Source of the DNA: Methylococcaceae bacterium UBA7658 | GTDB taxonomy: Bacteria; Pseudomonadota; Gammaproteobacteria; Methylococcales; Methylomonadaceae | DNA: 47,155 nucleotides | Assembly: GCA_002483425.1 (NCBI GenBank) | Contig: DLHW01000025.1 | Location: forward strand, 7,062 to 54,216 | Direction: 5' to 3' | Shown: piece after piece, positions 26,851 to 35,221 of the stretch | Numbering within the stretch: position 1 is the stretch's first letter | How the letters are laid out: each line of letters opens with the position of its first letter | Program-made: the position numbers and the translations under genes | Notes under the pieces: model-generated | Told to the model about the DNA's origin: nothing | Database searches by the model: none | What the model saw: only the letters and a program-made list of their open reading frames with translations

Positions 26851-27558
26851 ATGAGTAACCAAATAGTAAAAGGGCACAGTAATAAATGGATGATTAACCC
26901 GGCCGATGCGGTCATGTTATTGATTGACCACCAAAGCGGGTTATTCCAACTGGTGCGGGATATTGATCAGCCCTCGCTACGCGCTCACGCCTGTTGTCTG
27001 GCAAAGGTGGCGTATCTTGGAAAAATCCCGACATTTACCACTGCATCGGTGCCGGATGGCCCCAATGGCCCATTGATTCCTGAAATCCACCGCTTGAATC
27101 CCAATGCGGTCTACATTCCGCGTACCGGACAGATCAATGCCTGGGATAACCCGGCCTGGGTCGAGGCGATTGAAAAAACTGGGCGGAAAACGTTGATTGT
27201 GGCAGGTACGTTGACCAGTGTATGCATGGCGTTTCCGTCGCTATGCGCTGTGGAAGACGGCTACAAAGTGTTTTGTGTGATCGACGCTTCGGGCAACTGG
27301 TCGAAAATGGCGACCGATATTACCATTGCCCGCGTGACTCAAGCGGGGGCAATGCCTATTGATACTTACGCTGTACTAGCGGAGATCATGAGTACCTGGA
27401 ATCGCCCTGATGCGATGGAATTTGCGGGAGCCATGGTCGATTACATCGTACCGCCATACCAGGCACTGATGGAAAGTTATGATAAGGCGCAGGATGTCCA
27501 GAAAGTTGGGCATGAAACCAAGCTGGGTGTTTGGAGCGACGAGGGGGCGAAGAAATAA
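26851..27558 (+). CDS. YcaC-like isochorismatase-family hydrolase
   Basis: A 235-residue cysteine hydrolase of the isochorismatase superfamily, close to YcaC. The triad Asp is D26 in MLLIDHQSGLF and the nucleophile is C125 in AGTLTSVCMAFPS. GPNGPLIPEI and INAWDNPAWVEAIEKTGRK match YcaC blocks. Where YcaC-type proteins usually have TEVC, this one has TSVC. The true substrate of YcaC proteins is not known. It has AGGAG before the ATG and follows the pirin gene as an operon. The C-terminal ~25 residues extend past the core. Confidence 0.9.
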   Translation: MSNQIVKGHSNKWMINPADAVMLLIDHQSGLFQLVRDIDQPSLRAHACCLAKVAYLGKIPTFTTASVPDGPNGPLIPEIHRLNPNAVYIPRTGQINAWDNPAWVEAIEKTGRKTLIVAGTLTSVCMAFPSLCAVEDGYKVFCVIDASGNWSKMATDITIARVTQAGAMPIDTYAVLAEIMSTWNRPDAMEFAGAMVDYIVPPYQALMESYDKAQDVQKVGHETKLGVWSDEGAKK

Positions 27559-27805
27559 GTCATCTTGGTATGCCTGTGGTGTTATCGAGATCGTTTTGTT
27601 AAAGAAAAGCTACCCTTTGATAAATTTACCGAAGATTGCTTGGCTCATTAACCGCATTTCTTTACCTGGCAATCAGATAATCATTTTCGGATCGCCGGTT
27701 GTTTGTGCAGTCGTTTTCCGATACAAGTGCAGAAAAGCGCCGCCTAAGCATGGGATACAAAAGTTAAATAAACTATTAAAGTAACGAAATTTTAGAGTGA
27801 AGACG

Positions 27806-28384
27806 ATGAACAAAGGACGATTAGAAGCATTCAGTGACGGTGTTTTGGCGATCATCATTACCATTATGGTGCTGGAAATGGAAGTGCCGCATGGGGATGG
27901 TTTTGAGGCGATACGTCCACTGATCCCGGTATTTTTCAGTTACGTGCTGAGTTTCCTCTATATAGGCATCTACTGGAATAACCACCATCACATGCTACAT
28001 ACGGTAAAGCACGTGAGCGGAACAATACTCTGGGCTAACCTGCATTTACTTTTCTGGTTATCGCTGCTGCCATTTGTTACCGGCTGGATGGGCGAAAACC
28101 ATTTTTCGTCCGGTCCCTCTGCTTTGTACGGTTTTGTTCTGTTGATGGCGGCTATTGCGTATTGGTTGCTGGCAAAAACCATCATTGCCGCGCACGGGCC
28201 GGATGCCTTACTTGCCCAGGCTATCGGTAAAGACCTTAAAGGGACAGGGTCTATCGTCCTTTATGCTTTTGCCATTCTTATAGCATTTATCAACCATTGG
28301 ATTTCGTTGGGAATTTATATTTTAGTGGCTTTATTATGGTTGATACCGGATAAAAGGGTTGAGAAAGTGCTTATTGAACATTAA
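27806..28384 (+). CDS. TMEM175-family (DUF1211) potassium channel-like protein
   Basis: A membrane protein of 192 residues with about six helices. The family signature RLEAFSDGVLAI (RxxxFSDxxxA) is in helix 1; in TMEM175 proteins this helix lines the potassium pore. HHHML and NLHLLFWLSLLPF fit helices 2-3 of the family. I chose ATG 27806 (MNKGRLEAFSD) with AGAGTGA upstream; a GTG at 27797 would add three residues. It is separated from the YcaC gene by ~250 bases, so it is probably its own unit. Selectivity is not established for this member. Confidence 0.88.
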   Translation: MNKGRLEAFSDGVLAIIITIMVLEMEVPHGDGFEAIRPLIPVFFSYVLSFLYIGIYWNNHHHMLHTVKHVSGTILWANLHLLFWLSLLPFVTGWMGENHFSSGPSALYGFVLLMAAIAYWLLAKTIIAAHGPDALLAQAIGKDLKGTGSIVLYAFAILIAFINHWISLGIYILVALLWLIPDKRVEKVLIEH

Positions 28385-28439
28385 AACTGTTACGGTTACT
28401 GTTCATCTTAAACAAGGCGGTCAAAAAACCGAAACCATA

Positions 28440-28671
28440 CAAACGTCCAATAAAAAATTGAAGCCACAGTGGGATGTCCAATCAGGCCGGAAGCGGAAAA
28501 ATCTTCTAGGATCAATTAAGCGGTACCAAAACGGGTCGGCCAGGATTACAGGAAGCTATAAAATACGCCAGTCCTGGTGATAATCTCATCATGTGGCGGC
28601 TTAACCGGTTGAGCCGGTCAGTGAAAGTCTTAATCGAAACGGTAACCATGCGGGCGTCTAAAAGCAAATAG
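28440..28671 (+). pseudogene. Decayed serine recombinase (Tn3-type resolvase) fragment
   Basis: In the frame running from 28483 to the TAG at 28669-28671 the translation reads QAGSGKIF, stop, DQLSGTKTGRPGLQEAIKYA, then SPGDNLIMWRLNRLSRSVK and VLIETVT. This is the middle of a Tn3-family resolvase catalytic domain (typical: AGC.KIF.D..SG.K..RPGL..AL..L.PGD.LV.W.LDRL.RS). TAG at 28507-28509 interrupts it. The upstream part (LKPQWDV near 28458-28478) fits only in another frame. The catalytic-serine N-terminus and the DNA-binding C-terminus are absent. It is a relic of a transposon or integrated element; no partner transposase or inverted repeats were seen nearby. Confidence 0.75.
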
Positions 28672-28836
28672 CGAAACCGTAAGTTTTTGTTCAAATGCTA
28701 CCGCCAGGTCATATAATTATTCCAGTGATGTTCATTTTTTATCAAAGAAGGTCTGATGTTCATCGCTAACTAGACGAACAAACAACTATTTCATACGACG
28801 GCTTTGGGTCGAGATGTATGGGCTGTTAAACAGCAT

Positions 28837-28858
28837 AGAGTCTCAGTATTGAGACTCT
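28837..28858. terminator. Hairpin downstream of zinc-ribbon gene
   Basis: A perfect 9-base-pair stem AGAGTCTCA / TGAGACTCT with a GTAT loop, about 40 bases past the stop of the minus-strand zinc-ribbon gene. It has no T-run in either direction. A second small dyad (GCTGT TAA ACAGC) lies just to its left. Confidence 0.35.
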
Positions 28859-28897
28859 CAAGGCCGCCAGTTATCCTTGGGGCGTACCGTTTCAAAC

Positions 28898-29572
28898 CTA
28901 ACGTGCGAGCAATAATTTCCAAATCAACCACAAGATAGCAACAGCTGTTTCCCAGCCGAGTTCTCCGCTAAAGTTTTCCCAACTGTTACGCGGAGCAGTT
29001 TTGGCGGGGCCGGGTAAGGCGGTTGGGGCGTTTGATTTTTTTGAAGCAGCGGATTGACGATGTTGCAACAACTGTCCGCCCGCTTTTTTCCATTCTTGCA
29101 GATGCTTAAGGTCGCCGTTATCCAGCCAGACGCCATGCATTGAACATTGATCGACTACCACGCCGCTCCGGTAACCGAAACTTACCCTGTTCATTAAAAT
29201 TCCGCATTGCGGGCATTTGCGGTATTGAAAGCCTCCGGGCTTACGGTAGCGGTCCTTATTGATATTATCGATGTGTTCTAAATTGATTTCATTGGTGTGA
29301 GATACCGATTCATTCAAAAAAATTTCGATTTCACCCCGGTCGAAAAACAGGCCGAAGCAGTGTTGGCAACGCTCGATATAAAGCGATGCGTCATCCAGCA
29401 GCCGGATCGTTGTTAAAGCAATTCGGCAGCCGGGGCAGGTTCGTTTGGAGATCGATTGTTCGGTCTTGTAAGGTAAATGGGCGTGTAAATCGACATCGTT
29501 CCGTGCGCCGCAATAGTTACACCGGTTGGTATTAGCCGCTAAAGGCGCTCCGCACTGTTTGCAACTTGCCAT
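28898..29572 (-). CDS. Zinc-ribbon protein with TFIIB-type domains
   Basis: A 224-residue protein built from zinc-binding ribbons. The N-terminal ribbon is CKQCGAP with CNYCGA. A second motif has CPGC and CQHCFGLFFDRGEI (about residues 46-84). A third has CPQC and VVVDQCSMHGVWLDNGDLK (about 118-153), which is the zf-TFIIB (DUF1517-like 'CxxCxGxWLDxGEL') form. The third has His in place of one Cys (CSMHG). A linker and a hydrophobic C-terminal helix (ETAVAILWLIWKLLLA) follow and may anchor it to the membrane. The function is unknown. It is divergent from pilU with a 193-base gap. Confidence 0.8.
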   Translation of the reverse strand: MASCKQCGAPLAANTNRCNYCGARNDVDLHAHLPYKTEQSISKRTCPGCRIALTTIRLLDDASLYIERCQHCFGLFFDRGEIEIFLNESVSHTNEINLEHIDNINKDRYRKPGGFQYRKCPQCGILMNRVSFGYRSGVVVDQCSMHGVWLDNGDLKHLQEWKKAGGQLLQHRQSAASKKSNAPTALPGPAKTAPRNSWENFSGELGWETAVAILWLIWKLLLAR

Positions 29573-29695
29573 GATTCTTGCCCGGCGATCTCGGGTTTTA
29601 AATGATTAGAGTGTAATAAGTTAGCTCAAAACAATCGATTGGGTAAGCATCAGTGATGAAATTAGGCGCTGTAGCCGAGAAAATGAGAGCGATTT

Positions 29696-29763
29696 AACTA
29701 AAAATCTTCAATTTATGGGGTTTTAACCTAAAATTCTTCTAATTGCTATCAACCTAAATTTTT
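29696..29763 (+). promoter_or_regulatory. Three direct repeats upstream of pilU
   Basis: AACTAAAAATCTTCAATT (29696), AACCTAAAATTCTTCTAATT (29725) and AACCTAAATTTTT (29751) are spaced about 26-29 bases apart and end at the pilU ATG. They could be regulator-binding sites. There is no recognisable ribosome site before the ATG. Confidence 0.3.
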
Positions 29764-29765
29764 AT

Positions 29766-30881
29766 ATGGAATTTAAAGACTATTTGAAACAACTTGTCCA
29801 GAACGATGGTTCCGATTTGTATTTAACGGTCGATGCGCCGCCGGCGGCTAAATTTCAAGGGTCGCTAAGACCTTTGGAGCCGGTCAAACTGACTCGTGAA
29901 CGGCTTAAGGAAATCGCTTACGGACTGATGGATGCCGACCAGCAAAAGACGTTTGAGCACCACCCGGAATTGAATCTCGCTATTCAAGAGCCGGGCATTG
30001 GCCGGTTCCGGGTGAATATATTTAAGCAGCGTAATTGTTTTTCCTTGGTTATCCGCAATATCAAAGTCGATATTCCCAATGCCGATAAGTTGGGATTGCC
30101 GGAGATATTGAAAAAAGTCATTATGGAAAAGCGCGGGCTGATTTTGTTTGTGGGCGGCACCGGCTCCGGCAAATCGACTTCGTTGGCGGCGTTGATCGAC
30201 CACCGTAACGCCAATAGCTCCGGGCATATCATTACCATCGAAGACCCGATTGAATATGTTCATCCTCATAAGCGCTGTTTGGTTAATCAACGCGAAGTCG
30301 GGGTTGATACCGATTCATGGGAGGCGGCCCTAAAAAATACCTTGCGACAGGCACCAGACGTTATTTTAATCGGTGAAATACGTGATCGTGAAACAATGGA
30401 ACATGCGATCGCATTTGCAGAAACAGGCCATCTATGCATGGGCACCTTACATGCCAACAGTGCAAATCAGGCATTAGATCGTATTATCAATTTTTTCCCG
30501 GAAGAGCGACGCATGCAGCTACTTATGGATTTATCTTTGAATCTTAAAGCACTTGTCGCGCAACGATTGATTCCCGCAAAAAGTGGCAATGGCCGTGTAG
30601 CAGCGATTGAAGTATTACTTAATTCACCGTTGATTGCTGATCTAATTTTTAAAGGTGATGTGCACGAAATCAAAGAAATTATGAAAAAATCTCGCGAGCT
30701 TGGAATGCAAACGTTTGATACAGCTCTTTTTGAGTTGTATGAGGCAGGGAAAATTGGTTATGAAGATGCCATGAGAAATGCAGATTCTATGAATGAGCTT
30801 CGCTTACAAATCAAACTAAGTGGTAGCGAAGTTAAAGAAAAAGATTTCTCGGCAGGAATAGAGCATCTGACGATAACTTAA
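29766..30881 (+). CDS. pilU: Type IV pilus retraction ATPase PilU
   Basis: A 371-residue PilT/PilU-family hexameric ATPase working at the inner-membrane base of type IV pili to power retraction. Walker A is GGTGSGKS (130-137). The Asp box is HIITIEDPIEYVH, Walker B lies within PDVILIGEIRDRE (198-209), and the His box is TGHLCMGTLHANSANQALD. The C-terminal RNADSMNELRLQIKL and NQREVGVDTDSWEAALKNT favour PilU over PilT. Length is normal and the frame is intact. Base composition falls from about 50% to 40% G+C at codons ~192-200, so the two halves may come from different genomes. PilT, usually next door, is absent. Confidence 0.9.
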   Translation: MEFKDYLKQLVQNDGSDLYLTVDAPPAAKFQGSLRPLEPVKLTRERLKEIAYGLMDADQQKTFEHHPELNLAIQEPGIGRFRVNIFKQRNCFSLVIRNIKVDIPNADKLGLPEILKKVIMEKRGLILFVGGTGSGKSTSLAALIDHRNANSSGHIITIEDPIEYVHPHKRCLVNQREVGVDTDSWEAALKNTLRQAPDVILIGEIRDRETMEHAIAFAETGHLCMGTLHANSANQALDRIINFFPEERRMQLLMDLSLNLKALVAQRLIPAKSGNGRVAAIEVLLNSPLIADLIFKGDVHEIKEIMKKSRELGMQTFDTALFELYEAGKIGYEDAMRNADSMNELRLQIKLSGSEVKEKDFSAGIEHLTIT

Positions 30882-31184
30882 CGGGTACTAATTCAGATCG
30901 TACAGTAAACGAGTTGTAATCGAGGTTTTCGCAAAAATCCATTTTCAAGAACTATATCAACCAATAAATATCCAGCAATAGTCGTAGCCATTGAGGGTGT
31001 CCTGGATTTTGTGTAAATGGTGAAATAATGCCGATTGCCCTTCTCAAAAAATTTTCTGACGCATTCGTTTTAGTTTTTTCTATCTTAGGGAGATTGTAGT
31101 TTGAGTGGTAGTCGCCAATAAGGGTAGAAATAAGACAGTTTTTTGGCGACTTTGGCATAGACAAGTAATTCTGTATTGGTATAT
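30882..31184. other. Intergenic region with IS relic
   Basis: About 300 bases follow pilU with no convincing gene. It contains the IS256-like terminal repeat described separately (30995-31017). A 70-codon minus-strand frame crosses it (30952-31164), but it has no ribosome site or recognisable domain. Confidence 0.4.
30995..31017. mobile_element. IS256-like terminal inverted repeat, single end
   Basis: GGGTGTCCTGGATTTTGTGT followed by AAA matches, from memory, the outer end of IS256-family (Mutator-type) elements, which commonly begin GGG(A)TGTCC...TTTTGTGTAAA. The complementary end and a transposase were not found in the window, so this is a relic or an isolated end about 115 bases past pilU. 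Confidence 0.45.
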
Positions 31185-31592
31185 TTACATTGCAGATTTA
31201 TTGGCTGGCTCTAAGCGGCTATCAGCTTTTTTCTCAATGGTGCTACCTTCTTTAGCCATTTGCTCTGTGGCTAATTTTCTATGAAAATGCGCTAATTCCA
31301 TGTTTTCTTTTACTTCTTTTTCATATTCTCGTATATTGGCGGTAGCGTGGGATTGGAACTCTTGTCCACCCCTTCCGTATAGATAGGGTTTGGCTTCGTA
31401 TGTTTTCAATGCTTGTTTATGTTTTGCTAATTTTTGCTTAGCCTCTATAGCAGAATTTTCATAGTACTTGACTAACGCAGCATGATCTTTTTTATTGACT
31501 TCCGATTCGCTAACAATCGTTGGATTCATTTGTGCGCATGCAACTAGAGAAGTCAGTGAGATAGTGGAAATAATCAGTTTAAGTGTTTTCAT
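31185..31592 (-). CDS. Small helical lipoprotein
   Basis: A 135-residue lipoprotein with a good signal (MKTLKLIISTISLTSLVAC, lipid-bearing Cys at 19). The mature part is mostly charged and helical (KYYENSAIEAKQKLAKHKQALKTY ... REYEKEVKENMELAHFHRKLATEQM), resembling periplasmic DUF-type helical-hairpin lipoproteins. No named family is recognised. GAGGAG sits a few bases before the ATG. It is transcribed away from gdhA; the 240 bases between them must hold both promoters. Confidence 0.72.
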   Translation of the reverse strand: MKTLKLIISTISLTSLVACAQMNPTIVSESEVNKKDHAALVKYYENSAIEAKQKLAKHKQALKTYEAKPYLYGRGGQEFQSHATANIREYEKEVKENMELAHFHRKLATEQMAKEGSTIEKKADSRLEPANKSAM

Positions 31593-31832
31593 AATTTATG
31601 CTCCTCGAAAAATTAACGATTGCATAGTACTTTTACTCTCGATATGTGCACATTGGGGAAACTATGGTTTTTATCTAAGGGAAACTATGAAATCTTTACA
31701 ATGATCGAAATCTTTTACCAATTTTTATTGGATAAAACGTAAAAATGCAGTGCGTTGGGTGAGTTTATTTGGCAGAATTGACTTATTTGAACTAACTGAA
31801 AATAAGTGGCCTTTTACCGACTGGGGGAATAA

Positions 31833-33176
31833 ATGAGATACAAATCTGTGCAAGAGTTCAGTAACTATGTTGCTGGGCGCAATCCAAATCAGCCAGAATA
31901 TATGCAAGCGGTTACTGAAGTCATTGAAAGTTTGTGGCCTTTTATCTCTGAACACAAACGCTATGCTGAACATGGCTTATTAGATCGACTCGTCGAACCG
32001 GAGCGTGTCATCATGTTTCGAGTATCATGGATTGATGATTGCGGCGAAGTGCACGTGAATCGTGGCTATCGGATACAACATAGTTCATCCATTGGACCTT
32101 ACAAGGGAGGTGTTCGCTTTCATCCTTCAGTCAATTTGTCAATTCTTAAATTCCTGGCGTTCGAGCAAACCTTCAAAAATGCCTTGACTACTTTACCGAT
32201 GGGCGGTGGCAAAGGCGGATCTGATTTTGACCCTAAAGGTAGAAGCCCTAATGAAGTGATGCGTTTTTGCCAAGCGTTCATTAGTGAATTGTTTCGTCAT
32301 ATTGGTTCCGATACTGATGTACCTGCGGGTGATATTGGTGTAGGGGGTCGGGAAGTCGGGTTTATGACAGGGATGATGAAAAAATTATCCAATCGTGCCG
32401 ACTGTGTGTTTACCGGCAAGGGGTTGAGTTTCGGCGGTTCATTGATGCGACCTGAAGCGACAGGTTATGGCACAGTATACTTTGCAGAAGAAGTGCTGAA
32501 ACATGCTGGATTTTCTCTCCAAGGTGCGCGTGTTTCTGTTTCCGGTTCAGGCAACGTGGCGCAATTTGCCGTTGAAAAAGCCATGGCCAAAGGCGCTAAA
32601 GTTGTTACCGTATCAGACTCTAGCGGAACCATTGTCGATGATCAAGGTTTTACGACTGAAAAGCTGGCCGTTTTATCGGAAGTCAAAAATCATCTGTACG
32701 GCCGTTTAGATGAATATGCTAAGCGAGTGAATGTCCCTTTTCTGCCAGGTATTAAGCCTTGGCACGTTCCAGTAGATGTTGCATTACCTTGTGCTACTCA
32801 AAATGAAATTACTGGGGAAGATGCGAAAGTCTTGGTCAAAAATGGTGTAATCTGCGTCGCAGAAGGTGCCAATATGCCATCAACCGCTGATGCGGTAGAG
32901 TGTTTTCAGCATAACAAAGTACTTTATGCGCCGGGTAAAGCAAGTAATGCGGGTGGTGTAGCAACCTCAGGTTTAGAAATGAGCCAGAACGCGATGCGTT
33001 TATCTTGGACAAATGAAGAAGTCGATTCGCGCTTGCAGGAGATTATGCGGGCCATTCATAAATCGTGTTTGAAATATGGCACACAAGCAGACAAAAGTAT
33101 TAACTATGTGAATGGTGCAAACATAGCCGGTTTTGTGAAAGTAGCAGATGCTATGTTGGGGCAAGGCGTTGTCTGA
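31833..33176 (+). CDS. gdhA: NADP-specific glutamate dehydrogenase
   Basis: A 447-residue enzyme, the normal length of the hexameric NADP form, interconverting 2-oxoglutarate plus ammonia and glutamate. The substrate pocket is GPYKGGVRFHPSVN, and TTLPMGGGKGGSDFDPKGRS contains the catalytic Lys at 127 (equivalent to K128 of E. coli). DVPAGDIGVGGREVGF follows. The dinucleotide-binding domain begins near SVSGSGNVAQFAVEK. The C-terminal helix ends NIAGFVKVADAMLGQGVV. GGGGGAAT precedes the ATG. This is an ammonium assimilation gene with no operon partner. Confidence 0.96.
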   Translation: MRYKSVQEFSNYVAGRNPNQPEYMQAVTEVIESLWPFISEHKRYAEHGLLDRLVEPERVIMFRVSWIDDCGEVHVNRGYRIQHSSSIGPYKGGVRFHPSVNLSILKFLAFEQTFKNALTTLPMGGGKGGSDFDPKGRSPNEVMRFCQAFISELFRHIGSDTDVPAGDIGVGGREVGFMTGMMKKLSNRADCVFTGKGLSFGGSLMRPEATGYGTVYFAEEVLKHAGFSLQGARVSVSGSGNVAQFAVEKAMAKGAKVVTVSDSSGTIVDDQGFTTEKLAVLSEVKNHLYGRLDEYAKRVNVPFLPGIKPWHVPVDVALPCATQNEITGEDAKVLVKNGVICVAEGANMPSTADAVECFQHNKVLYAPGKASNAGGVATSGLEMSQNAMRLSWTNEEVDSRLQEIMRAIHKSCLKYGTQADKSINYVNGANIAGFVKVADAMLGQGVV

Positions 33177-33257
33177 TTGGCTGGTGAATGAATACTCTGA
33201 TACCTATGCTTTAGTAGTCTATGTGATACCGCATTATTTTTATCGCAACCATTCGTG

Positions 33258-35174
33258 ATGAAGTGCTTTCTTTTTGCGTTAATGATGTTGCTTTTTGCCG
33301 CAGCTTCGTTGGCAAATCAAGACAATGATTTTCTATCTGCACGAGAAGCTTTTCAGAAAGGGGATCGTCAGCGTCTGAATCATTATGCTATGGCACTGCA
33401 GAAGTATGAGCTGTGGCCTTATGTGGATTATTTTCAGCTCCGCAATGTCATCAACACTACTGATTCGACAACTATTCAAAATTTTCTATCGCGCCATGAA
33501 GGCAGCTTAGTCGCAGATCGCTTGCGCAGTGACTGGGTAAAAATATTAGGCAAAGGTCGCCAATGGCAGTTTTTTGACAAGGAATACCCAAGGGTAGTCA
33601 ACAAAGACACCGAATTGCAGTGTTACTACTACCAGCGTTATTGGGATATCAAAAATGTTGCTATCACCGCTGAAGTACGCACCCTGTGGTTCTCGTCAAT
33701 CAATATACTGGATAGCTGCTCACCGGTGTTTCAAGCATTGATTGATAACGGGCAGATCTCTCTGGACGAAATCTGGAAAAGAATCCGCTTGGCTTTATCA
33801 GACGGTAAAACAACTGCGGCAATTCGTATCGGCAGGTATTTATCGAATGTTAATGAGGCGCTTAATGCTAAAGAGCTTGATCGTGCTGCCAGGAATCCGA
33901 AAAAATATCTTGATACCATCCATAGCCCAATAAATTCGCGCAGCAACCGAGAAATTGCCTTGTTTGCGCTGTTACAGTTGTTGCGTAACGATACGGATCA
34001 AGCGCTTGCACAATGGCATAAAGTAAAAAACCGTTTACCAGCATCAGATCGATCTTATTTTCTGGTGAAACTTGGTTATCGAGCCGCGATGCGGCATGAT
34101 GCCCGTGCTTTGGGCTGGTTTAAAGAAGCGCAAAATGGCCCTCAACCTTATCCAGCTTCTGATAAAGCGTTAGGGTGGCATGTCCGTGCAGCATTGCGTG
34201 CCAGAAACTGGGACGAGGTGCTTGCTGCGATCAAACGAATGTCATCAGCTGAGCAGCAATTTGATAGTTGGCGATACTGGAAAGCCCGTGCGCTCTCAGA
34301 AAAAAAACAAACTTCCGATGCCCGGCAGATTTTGGCATCACTCAGTGAAGAACATAGCTTTTATGGTCAATTAGCCAAAGAAGAGCTTGGCAAGGAGCTT
34401 TATTTTATTGATAAAGCTTATCAAGTGAATGACCGCGAAGTTTCGGCAATGTCGCAAAGGCCTGGAATACGAAGGGCATTGGCTTTTGCACGTATGCAAT
34501 TGCGTACCGAGGCCTATCATGAGTGGAGTTGGACAGTACGCGATTTTACCGATGCTGAATTGCTGACAGCAGCCGAAGTGGCGCGACGACACGGACTGTA
34601 TGATCGAGCCATAAATACGGCGAATCGTACGGAGTTGCAACATGATTTTAAAATGCGTTTTCTCTCCCCACATCGTGAAATCATGAAAGATATCGTTCGA
34701 ATGTATGGTCTTGATGAAGCGCTGGTGTATGGATTAATTCGACAAGAAAGCCGTTTTATTGCGGATATTAAATCTCATGCAGGTGCCGCGGGTTTAATGC
34801 AACTCATGCCTGCAACAGCCAATTGGGTCGCCAAAAAATTAGGTATGACCGATTTTCATCAATATAAGCTTGCGGATGTCAGCACTAATTTACAACTAGG
34901 AACGTATTATCTGCATCATGTGCTGATCAGTTTGGATAATCAACCTTTGCTTGCATTGGCTGCATATAATGCTGGGCCCGGTCGGGCTAGGCGTTGGCGG
35001 GATGATAGCAAAACCCTGGAAGGTGCTATTTATGCAGAGACTATTCCATTCAATGAAACGCGCGATTACGTTAAAAAAGTCATGGAAAATGCCATGTACT
35101 ATGCAAAAATACTTAATCCTGAACAAAACGCACCCACACTAAAGCAACGTCTGGGTGTTATTTCACCTAAATAA
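33258..35174 (+). CDS. slt: Soluble lytic murein transglycosylase
   Basis: A 638-residue Slt70-like enzyme. The signal peptide is MKCFLFALMMLLFAAASLA. The helical superhelix (U and L domains) of about 430 residues follows, then a C-terminal goose-lysozyme-like domain. The catalytic Glu is E497 in GLIRQESRFIADIKSHAGA, followed by GLMQLMPATANWVAKKLG and LALAAYNAGPGRARRW, all diagnostic. It cuts peptidoglycan to 1,6-anhydromuropeptides in the periplasm. The ATG at 33258 was preferred over the GTG one codon earlier. It is followed by a thiolase after 47 bases. Confidence 0.93.
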   Translation: MKCFLFALMMLLFAAASLANQDNDFLSAREAFQKGDRQRLNHYAMALQKYELWPYVDYFQLRNVINTTDSTTIQNFLSRHEGSLVADRLRSDWVKILGKGRQWQFFDKEYPRVVNKDTELQCYYYQRYWDIKNVAITAEVRTLWFSSINILDSCSPVFQALIDNGQISLDEIWKRIRLALSDGKTTAAIRIGRYLSNVNEALNAKELDRAARNPKKYLDTIHSPINSRSNREIALFALLQLLRNDTDQALAQWHKVKNRLPASDRSYFLVKLGYRAAMRHDARALGWFKEAQNGPQPYPASDKALGWHVRAALRARNWDEVLAAIKRMSSAEQQFDSWRYWKARALSEKKQTSDARQILASLSEEHSFYGQLAKEELGKELYFIDKAYQVNDREVSAMSQRPGIRRALAFARMQLRTEAYHEWSWTVRDFTDAELLTAAEVARRHGLYDRAINTANRTELQHDFKMRFLSPHREIMKDIVRMYGLDEALVYGLIRQESRFIADIKSHAGAAGLMQLMPATANWVAKKLGMTDFHQYKLADVSTNLQLGTYYLHHVLISLDNQPLLALAAYNAGPGRARRWRDDSKTLEGAIYAETIPFNETRDYVKKVMENAMYYAKILNPEQNAPTLKQRLGVISPK

Positions 35175-35221
35175 TCAGTTAGTAAGAAACGCTTCGTATT
35201 CCTTTTCTTAAAGGTGGAAAG

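Noticed and set aside
27479..27784. A 101-codon frame overlapping the YcaC-like gene
   Set aside because: Biased basic composition, no ribosome site, and it starts inside a real gene.
28359..28580. A 73-codon plus-strand frame after the TMEM175 gene
   Set aside because: It overlaps the end of that gene and runs in a different frame from the resolvase remnant that explains the sequence.
30952..31164. A 70-codon minus-strand frame after pilU
   Set aside because: No ribosome site or domain; part of it is the complement of the IS256-like end.
31790..31940. Similarity between AGTGGCCTTTTACC upstream of gdhA and TTGTGGCCTTTTATC inside it
   Set aside because: Only about a dozen bases match; too short to call a duplication.
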